This document shows, piece after piece, positions 8,501-12,029 of a DNA stretch of 12,029 nucleotides; positions within the stretch are counted from its first letter, which is position 1; each line of letters begins with the position of its first letter. The stretch covers positions 1 to 12,029 of the forward strand of contig DASWMP010000236.1 in NCBI GenBank assembly GCA_036399695.1. Reading direction: 5' to 3'. The DNA comes from DASVEE01 sp036399695. GTDB taxonomy: Bacteria; Acidobacteriota; Thermoanaerobaculia; Gp7-AA8. Made by a program: the position numbers and the translations under genes. Under the pieces are notes generated by a model that made no database searches, was not told the DNA's origin, and was given only the letters and a program-made list of their open reading frames with translations.

Positions 8501-11500
8501 CCGCGGTCAGCGCCGATGGCGCGACGGCCACCTGGCTCCGGAACCCGGGCGATGACGTCTGGGTCGAAGCCGTCGGCTATTCGCTCGAGGGTGCCTGCCC
8601 GCGCACGACGCATCTCGACGTCGCCGACATCACCGCTCCCAACGCCACGATCGCCGGCCCGACGGAGATCTGCTCCGCTCTCGGCTTCGTGCAGTCCGCC
8701 GTGCCGGACGGCGGCCCGGGCGTGACGTACGACTGGGACGTCAGCAACGGCACCATCCTGGCCGGTGAGCTCGGACGCACGCTGTCGTGGCGCCCGAATC
8801 CCTCGAACACAAATCCGACGACGCTCTACGTCACCGTCACCGACGCGAACGGCTGCGCGCGCGCCGGGTACCTTCAGGTCACCAAGCGCCCGGCGCCCGA
8901 CGCCACGATCACGATGCCGGCGTCGGTCTGCCCCGGCGCGATCGTGACGGCCTCCGTGCCGGACGTGCCGGGCCTGACGTATGCCTGGAACATGACGGGC
9001 GTGGAGATCATCAGCGGCGGCACGTCGCCGACCATCACGTTCCGCGCCCCGGCGTTCGACGGCGCGACCTTCACCGCCAGCATCACGATCTACGCGCCGG
9101 GCGGCTGCCAGAACAGCGACACGGAGACGGGCGTCACGACGACGGCTCCGGCGGCCACGATCGCGGCCAGCGGTTCGACGGCGCTCTGCCCCGGCAGCTC
9201 CGTCACGCTCACCGCGTCCGCGGCGTCGTCGTATCTCTGGTCCAACGGCGCCACCACCCGCGACATCACCGTCACGGATCCGGGCAACTACACCGTCACG
9301 GTCACGGGCGCCAACGGCTGTGCCGCCACCTCGGCGGCGACGAACGTCACGACCCAGCCCGCGCCGACGGCCACGATCACGGCCGGCGGCCCGACCAGCT
9401 TCTGCCCCGGCGGCTCCGTCACCCTGACGGCCAACAGCGGCACGAGCTATCTCTGGTCCAACGGCGCGACGACGCAGTCCATCACCGTCACGACCGGCGG
9501 CAACTACACCGTCGCGGTGACGAGCCCCTACGGCTGCACGGCCACCAGCGCGGTCACGACGGTGACGATCCTGCCGAAGCCGGTCATCGGCTCGACGCGG
9601 CGGCCGCCTGCCGTCTGCCCGAACGGCATCGCCACCGCGGACGTGCAGCAGAACGCTGCCTGGACGTATCAGTGGAGCGCGGTGAACGGCGTCATCGAGC
9701 AGGGGCAGGGGACGTACTTTGTTACGTTCCGCGCGAATGCCAACGCCACCGGGAACGTGACGCTGACGTGCGTCGTGACGAACGCCAGCGGCTGTACCGA
9801 CACCGCGACGCTCGTGGTGCCGATCCATAGCCCGGAGGCGACGATCACGGCCGGCGGCGCGACGACGTTCTGCGTGGGCGGCTCCGTCACGCTGACGGCG
9901 CCGGCCGGCTACAACAACTATCTCTGGTCGAACGGCGCCACCACGCCGTCGATCAACGTGACGACCGGTGGCACCTACTGGGTGCAGGTCAGCACGGGGT
10001 ACTGTTCCGACCGTTCCGACAATCTCGTCGTGACGGTCGACCCGCTGCCCTCCACGGCCATCACCGCAAGCTCGACGGCCATCTGCGCCGGCAGCTCGGC
10101 GACGCTGACGGCGCCGGCAGGCACGGGGTATTCGTACCTCTGGTCGACCGGCGCCACCACGCGTTCGATCTCCGTCACGGAGGCGGGGGATTACAGCGTG
10201 ACGGTGTCGACGCCTGCCGGCTGCTCGGCGACGTCGGCTCCGACGTCCATCACGGTCAACGCGACCCCGGTGGCAACGATCACGGCCAATGGCCCGACGA
10301 CGTTCTGCCCCGGCGGCTCCGTCACCCTCACGGCCAACAACGCCGCGAGCTATCTCTGGTCAAATGGCGCCACGACGCAGTCCATCAACGTGAGCAGCGC
10401 GGGTAATTACAGCGTCACGATCACCGACGCGAACGGCTGCACCGCCACCTCGGCGGCGACGTCCGTCACGGTCAACGCCGCCCCGGCCGCGACCATTACG
10501 GCCAGCGGTCCGGCGGCGTTCTGCGCCGGTGGTTCCGTGACGCTGACGGCGAACAGCGCCGCGAGCTACCTCTGGTCGAACGGCGCGACGACCCAGTCGA
10601 TCAACGTCAGCAGCAACGGCAACTACAGCGTCACGATCACGGACGCGAACGGCTGCAGCGCCACCTCGGCCGCGACCGCGGTCACGGTGCACGCAACACC
10701 GTCCGCGACAATCACGGCGAATGGCCCGACGACATTCTGCGCCGGCGGTTCCGTGATCCTCACGGCGAACAACGCCGCGAGCTACCTCTGGTCGAACGGC
10801 GCGACGACGCAGTCCATCAACGTCACCGACGCCGGCAACTACAGCGTCACGATCACCGACGCGAACGGCTGCAGCGCGACGAGCGCCGTGACGGCCGTGA
10901 GCGTCAACCCGATCCCGTACGTCGGCCTCAGCGTCGATTACTCGGCTTGTCCCGGGGTGCCGCGTGACGCGAACGCCACGCTGGTGATGGACGGTGCATA
11001 TCTCCCGAACGCGCCGTTCGTCTGGTCGATCGAGGGGGGGACGCTCTCGGCCACCACCGGCGCCCACGTGACGTTCGTCGCCTCGCAGCCCAACTCCACC
11101 GTGACGCTCACTCTCACCGGCACCGACTCCCGCGGCTGCTCGAAGACCGTCACGAAGACGGTCGAAGTCGGTGCGGGTGTGGTCCCGACCATCACCGCCA
11201 ACGGTCCGACGACGTTCTGCGCCGGGAATTCGGTGGAGCTCATCGCGCCGGACATGCAGTTCGGATCGTACGAGTGGTCGACCGGTGCGACGGGCCGCGT
11301 GCTCCTCGTGACGCAGCCCGGCACCTACACCGTCACCTACTACGAGGGGGTGAACGGCTGCGGTGCCACGAGCGAGCCGGTCGTCGTCACGGTGAACACA
11401 CCGGCGGTTCCGGCCGTGACTGCGGATGGGCCGCTGACGTTCTGCGAGGGCGGCTCCGTCACGCTCACGGCGAGCGAAGGGGCGTCGTATCTCTGGAGCA

Positions 11501-12029
11501 CCGGCGCCACGACGCGCTCCATCACCGTGACGGGCTCGGTCTACAACGGATTCGTCGCCGTGACGGACGCGAACGGCTGCGAGGCCACCTCCGCTCCGTT
11601 CGACGTCATCGTGCCGGGGGCTCCGGCCGCCACGATCACCGCCGGCGGCCCGACCACCTTCTGCGCCGGCGGCACGGTGCGCCTGACGGCGAGCTCCGGT
11701 ACGTCTTACCTCTGGTCGACCGGCGCGACGTCGCAGTTCATCGACGTGACGGCGAGCGGCAACTACAGCGTGACGGTCACGAACGGCAACGGGTGCTCGA
11801 AGCAGAGCGCGCCGGCGGCCGTGACGGTCACGCCGCTCCCCGACGCCACGATCACCGGCACGACGTCGATCTGCGCCGGCACGACGACGACGCTCACCGC
11901 TCCGAGCGGCACCGGTTACAGCTATCTCTGGTCCACCGGCGCGACGTCGCAGTCGATCAGCGTCGGCGCCGGCAATTACTCCGTGACCGTGACGGCGAAC
12001 GGCTGCTCGACGCAGAGTGCCGTGACGAC
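2491..12029 (+). CDS. Giant secreted Ig/PKD-like repeat protein, 5' partial (3' end outside window)
   Basis: One open frame of 3179 complete codons runs from ATG 2491 to the window edge with no stop; I translated every line and found no frameshift. Residues 1-30 are a Sec signal peptide. Residues 36 onward form 40 consecutive beta-sandwich-like domains: 17 of a short class (about 72 aa, one truncated by the edge) and 23 of a longer class (80-88 aa). Nearly all have a first-strand Cys (F/V/I-C-x-G), one core Trp and a C-terminal N/G-G-C, predicting one disulfide per domain. The pattern resembles the Ig-like CHU_C-associated and PKD-like families common in giant surface proteins; this is from memory of consensus sequences. 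Ser, Thr, Ala, Gly and Val dominate; Lys is about 0.7%. No catalytic domain is visible. Likely role: adhesin, stalk or other surface fibre (inference). The C-terminus, with any anchor or sorting signal, is not visible. Confidence 0.93.
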   Translation, partial: MSIPSRVPTWPRLLVVALILLVSTTATAWAQSCPPPVIVQIGGSNPSCAGQAVTLDAGDGYAGYLWSNGATTRIITDTPPADTTYTVTVTDANGCSVTSPPLTVDVHGAVPAIDGATEVCPGSTGYAWLTQYYVSHVWTISGGTLTSNATDSTANFQASAGSSQVVLTVTVTDEDGCTMTNSRTVQVGAVESLPIQADSTACPGGVQTAVAYAYPGATSYLWSISGGRFIGPVNGTTVQYVADLSGTVHLEVSAETGTGCSGHGVKDLPIQGVPIEIMYSEKACPGQLNWLAASGVPYDARWEWTVANGQIVGPTHQSAIQYIPTGGGPVVATVKYSTPNNGCVTTKTVTVPVEPELHPQLTASVPSMCPNGMATVTIADASSWDGVYWYTNAPNGSAAFPGYLNIYSGGPGEILVRVEAWKNGCSFKSSLTIPVAVPSAAISMPSAVCGNSTFIARAADAGAGAAYVWNVTGGTLVSSNGNTATIAVPASGSLSVGVSVTNASGCSASASATATIGTTLAPTVLFNNACNADPTIATIGDAENYTSIAWSITGGSIDGPINGPSVVYTTASATPAQLTATVTNAAGCSGSVTVAAPAGRAVPLPVLAFNGPVCGVGGTQSVQITNASLVNPQWTLTNAVVDPYQYSPDAISFVVTGNGPVTATVTGLSDGCPVSASATAVLEPPAPLTISPSVTTLCGFNAAASATVAPYDLGTGSLYWSIENGVIDGSASGLTVNFRGFNNPVRLKVTRGGCDTPATIEIPLAEGPKITVDVASICPYDGVGRASVSGSFPGLEWLVTNGEIVTNEGNAITFRATSGNSPVTVYASLMNGGGGCTPSDSVTVPIRTISQPSITVDKASICPYDGTATATVSGTWATIEWFVSNGTMVSQSGNSMTFRSATAAYPVYVYANVQDAGGCRTWQQSTIPIRVIEQPTITADKASICPYDGTATATVSGTWSTIEWYVSNGTMVSQSGNSMTFRSSTSSEPVYVYANVQDAEGCRTWQQFTMPIRVIAPPVITADQASVCPNAGTATATVSGTWASIQWSVSNGTMLSQNGNSVTVRSTSSSEPVAISVSVQDTEGCRAIQSLTIPLSVTEPPVLTSNHESICANSGTATVTVQGTWSLVSFPDTIPNAEIVSENGNSITIRSTSTEAVTVPVMVQTADGCFASGSITIPVQVVTAPAITADGPLSICAGGSVTLTSTAADSYLWSNGATTQSIVVTEPGTFTVTATVNGCSAGSAPLQVTAGGGGSVTITAPDQACRSTTQSASAPFYPMATYQWTISGGTWTGGTAPAGPSVSFVANSSGSAVVLGVTITKAGESCAYTGSATVPLVGPPPASLLNPTAEVCETGTFTLTAVDAGPGAVYEWSFGRAQVVSGQGTRTVTGTVTSPGPYVQVTLKVTRAGCSTTGTTDVHIERLGSLTTSGSTTFCEGGSVTLNAPSCGGCTYSWSTGATTRSIVVTTGGNYSVTSTSPSGCTKTASRVVTVNTPPPTPAITAGGPTTFCEGGSVTLTAPGGYTYLWSNGATTQSINATQSGSYTVTVTSNGCSATSAPIAVTVNPKPAGSISPAGPLAICAYNYVTLTAPEATSYLWSNGATTRSINVASSMAGNYSVTVTNASGCSTTTAPVAVTAGADVPQPTLTGYGKVCPNTTNVITIDDPSYVSFQWSIAGGTINGSTTGRAVSYTAPASGTVELQCIVTHTSGCVRTSSFTVQVAVPDATFTLPSNLCPGSDYGISMPQWGPGATYSWTVSGPATFTPTGGDYGNQGMLHLTGEAGTLTMTGTVVTPTGCSATYTSSTEIRPVAPFTIDTPDAVCNATGNTASVTAEGATSYFWSITGGTIVGSRTGSSVTYDVTAAQATLSAQVSNGTCTRSVSKSVANQSTPPVITYSRPTPQFCPGETITLTAPAGQASYLWSNGATTRSIVVDQTGTYTVTVTTTGGCSLTSAPLTVTMRDVPAPVLTVAPSPLCDQTQTFTTTVTNRSAFQIVHWQSATAALTAVSADGATATWLRNPGDDVWVEAVGYSLEGACPRTTHLDVADITAPNATIAGPTEICSALGFVQSAVPDGGPGVTYDWDVSNGTILAGELGRTLSWRPNPSNTNPTTLYVTVTDANGCARAGYLQVTKRPAPDATITMPASVCPGAIVTASVPDVPGLTYAWNMTGVEIISGGTSPTITFRAPAFDGATFTASITIYAPGGCQNSDTETGVTTTAPAATIAASGSTALCPGSSVTLTASAASSYLWSNGATTRDITVTDPGNYTVTVTGANGCAATSAATNVTTQPAPTATITAGGPTSFCPGGSVTLTANSGTSYLWSNGATTQSITVTTGGNYTVAVTSPYGCTATSAVTTVTILPKPVIGSTRRPPAVCPNGIATADVQQNAAWTYQWSAVNGVIEQGQGTYFVTFRANANATGNVTLTCVVTNASGCTDTATLVVPIHSPEATITAGGATTFCVGGSVTLTAPAGYNNYLWSNGATTPSINVTTGGTYWVQVSTGYCSDRSDNLVVTVDPLPSTAITASSTAICAGSSATLTAPAGTGYSYLWSTGATTRSISVTEAGDYSVTVSTPAGCSATSAPTSITVNATPVATITANGPTTFCPGGSVTLTANNAASYLWSNGATTQSINVSSAGNYSVTITDANGCTATSAATSVTVNAAPAATITASGPAAFCAGGSVTLTANSAASYLWSNGATTQSINVSSNGNYSVTITDANGCSATSAATAVTVHATPSATITANGPTTFCAGGSVILTANNAASYLWSNGATTQSINVTDAGNYSVTITDANGCSATSAVTAVSVNPIPYVGLSVDYSACPGVPRDANATLVMDGAYLPNAPFVWSIEGGTLSATTGAHVTFVASQPNSTVTLTLTGTDSRGCSKTVTKTVEVGAGVVPTITANGPTTFCAGNSVELIAPDMQFGSYEWSTGATGRVLLVTQPGTYTVTYYEGVNGCGATSEPVVVTVNTPAVPAVTADGPLTFCEGGSVTLTASEGASYLWSTGATTRSITVTGSVYNGFVAVTDANGCEATSAPFDVIVPGAPAATITAGGPTTFCAGGTVRLTASSGTSYLWSTGATSQFIDVTASGNYSVTVTNGNGCSKQSAPAAVTVTPLPDATITGTTSICAGTTTTLTAPSGTGYSYLWSTGATSQSISVGAGNYSVTVTANGCSTQSAVT
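2596..2820 (+). repeat. Short-class Ig-like domain 1 (N-terminal)
   Basis: First domain after the signal peptide. It carries the short-class core YLWSNGATT (Trp at 2686) and closes with TVTDANGC. The first Cys is in NPSCAG instead of the usual F-C-x-G-G. It is isolated from the other short-class domains by thirteen long-class domains, so the protein begins with the same module type that dominates its distal part. Confidence 0.85.
2821..6042 (+). repeat. Thirteen long-class PKD/Ig-like domains in tandem (B1-B13)
   Basis: Domain starts: 2821, 3061, 3310, 3565, 3808, 4054, 4303, 4549, 4789, 5041, 5290, 5539, 5788. Each has an early Cys (typically V/I-C-P-G or I-C-P-Y), a core W-S/T-I/V-x-G/N-G followed by a hydrophobic strand, and a closing x-G-C. 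Most domains here are well diverged from each other (B4 and B7 lack the G-G turn), except B10-B12, which are close copies. B13 is aberrant: the usual W-S-I-x-G-G segment is replaced by a longer Pro/Phe-containing stretch (about 5866-5910). Confidence 0.85.
5041..5787 (+). repeat. 249-base tandem triplication inside the giant gene (B10-B12)
   Basis: Three units at 5041-5289, 5290-5538 and 5539-5787 are each exactly 249 bases (83 codons). By hand count units 1 and 2 share 71 of 83 residues, including the run SNGTMVSQSGNSMTFRS; unit 3 is more diverged. Blocks of identical DNA, such as bases 5070-5099 against 5319-5348, point to recent duplication. Unit length is a multiple of three, so gain or loss of a unit keeps the frame. 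Confidence 0.85.
6043..6240 (+). repeat. Short-class domain A2
   Basis: A single short-class domain (Cys in ICAGGSV, Trp at 6127 in YLWSNGATTQSI, closing VNGC) between two long-class blocks. A Gly-rich segment (GGGGS) follows at the junction with the next domain and could act as a flexible linker. Confidence 0.8.
6241..6759 (+). repeat. Two long-class domains (B14-B15)
   Basis: B14 (6241-6510) has YQWTISGGTW with a slightly longer turn; B15 (6511-6759) has the atypical YEWSFGRAQVV in place of the G-G turn. Both keep the Cys pair. Confidence 0.75.
6760..7419 (+). repeat. Three short-class domains (A3-A5)
   Basis: Starts at 6760, 6982 and 7192, with core Trp codons at 6850, 7066 and 7279. A3 carries an extra Cys pair, SCGGC, just before its core Trp, giving four Cys in one domain, which is exceptional in this protein. 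A5 has AICAYNY in place of the F-C-x-G-G motif. Confidence 0.8.
7420..8160 (+). repeat. Three long-class domains (B16-B18)
   Basis: Starts at 7420, 7663 and 7921. Cores are FQWSIAGGTI, YSWTVSGPATF and YFWSITGGTI. B16 has an additional Cys in the strand before its closing Cys (LQCIV). B17 has an enlarged segment after the Trp. Confidence 0.8.
8161..8382 (+). repeat. Short-class domain A6
   Basis: A single short-class domain with Cys in FCPGETI, Trp at 8251 in YLWSNGATTRSI and closing GGC. It separates two runs of three long-class domains. Confidence 0.8.
8383..9153 (+). repeat. Three long-class domains (B19-B21)
   Basis: Starts at 8383, 8644 and 8902. B19 is the most divergent (VHWQSATAAL, no G-G turn). 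B20 (YDWDVSNGTI) and B21 (YAWNMTGVEI) keep the strand order and Cys pair. Confidence 0.75.
9154..9582 (+). repeat. Two short-class domains (A7-A8)
   Basis: Starts at 9154 and 9370, exactly 216 bases apart; core Trp codons at 9238 and 9454. Both have canonical FCPGG or LCPGS, YLWSNGATT and NGC or YGC motifs. Confidence 0.8.
9583..9837 (+). repeat. Long-class domain B22
   Basis: One long-class domain with Trp at 9673 (YQWSAVNGVI) between short-class runs. It has an extra Cys (LTCVV) before the closing SGC, at the same place as in B16, giving an odd Cys count. Confidence 0.8.
9838..10920 (+). repeat. Five short-class domains (A9-A13)
   Basis: Starts at 9838, 10051, 10273, 10489 and 10705. Their core Trp codons (9925, 10141, 10357, 10573, 10789) are exactly 216 bases apart throughout. 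A9 ends unusually, with YCSDRSD in place of NGCSATS. The last three are the best-preserved copies and define the consensus. Confidence 0.85.
10273..10920 (+). repeat. 216-base tandem triplication inside the giant gene (A11-A13)
   Basis: Three units of exactly 216 bases (72 codons). By hand count units 1 and 2 share 61 of 72 residues and units 2 and 3 share 58 of 72. Around the core (bases 10561-10610 against 10777-10826) the DNA differs at only a few, mostly third-position, bases. This suggests recent in-frame duplication or gene conversion. Confidence 0.85.
10921..11184 (+). repeat. Long-class domain B23
   Basis: The last long-class domain in the window: Cys in SACPGV, Trp at 11023 in FVWSIEGGTL and closing RGCSK. 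It separates two runs of short-class domains. Confidence 0.8.
11185..12029 (+). repeat. Short-class domains A14-A17, the last cut by the window edge
   Basis: Starts at 11185, 11410, 11629 and 11845. Core Trp codons are at 11275, 11494, 11713 and 11929. All four have WSTGAT in place of WSNGAT, marking them as a subfamily. A14 is the most diverged (YEWSTGATGRVLLV). A17 is still open at the edge, so the array continues. Confidence 0.85.

Noticed and set aside
8404..9828. Long minus-strand frame (474 codons) opposite the giant gene; similar ones at 6847-7818, 4951-5811 and 2431-3564
   Set aside because: They are Arg/Gly/Ala-rich shadows produced by GC-rich third positions of Thr/Ser/Ala/Val codons. 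They show no domain and no ribosome site, and they repeat with the same period as the sense repeats.
9154..12029. Regular short repeats resembling a CRISPR array
   Set aside because: The period is 213-225 bases, repeats are imperfect and in frame, and the DNA between similar motifs is also coding and similar. It is a protein-domain array.
2491..12029. Assignment to a type IX secretion substrate or autotransporter
   Set aside because: These repeat types often occur in such proteins, but the deciding C-terminal domain is outside the window and nothing visible supports either.

Overview
This is GC-rich bacterial DNA with strongly GC-biased third codon positions. The IspG is the short (388 aa) form, without the large insertion I recall in Bacteroidota and plastid enzymes. 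Its sequence style, the short palindromic intergenic element and the giant secreted repeat protein fit a Planctomycetota- or Acidobacteriota-like genome. That placement is from memory and is weak.

Layout. Bases 1-139 hold an imperfect inverted repeat made of two small perfect hairpins (REPIN/MITE-like). Bases 133-524 hold no convincing intact gene: there is a short plus-strand stretch that looks like a gene remnant, and a doubtful 114-codon minus-strand ORF just downstream of lspA. On the minus strand, ispG (2197-1031) and lspA (1034-525) form a tightly coupled pair whose stop and start codons overlap by 3 bases. A 293-base divergent intergenic region (2198-2490) carries a possible promoter, two small dyads and a good ribosome binding site.

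From 2491 to the right edge the plus strand is one uninterrupted reading frame of 3179 complete codons, still open at the end. I translated it codon by codon and found no stop and no frameshift. It begins with a classical Sec signal peptide. The rest is 40 consecutive Ig/PKD-like beta domains of two alternating classes: 17 of a short class of about 72 residues (W-S-N/T-G-A-T core) and 23 of a longer class of about 80-88 residues (W-S/T-I/V-x-G/N-G core). Nearly every domain has one core Trp and a pair of Cys, so the exported protein is probably locked by one disulfide per domain. Lysine is almost absent (about 21 in 3179 by hand count).

How the parts relate. IspG makes the isoprenoid precursor HMBPP and LspA processes lipoproteins in the inner membrane; both are housekeeping. 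The giant gene diverges from them and is most simply a very large surface or secreted adhesin/stalk-like protein. Its C-terminus, which would show how it is anchored or exported further, lies outside the window.
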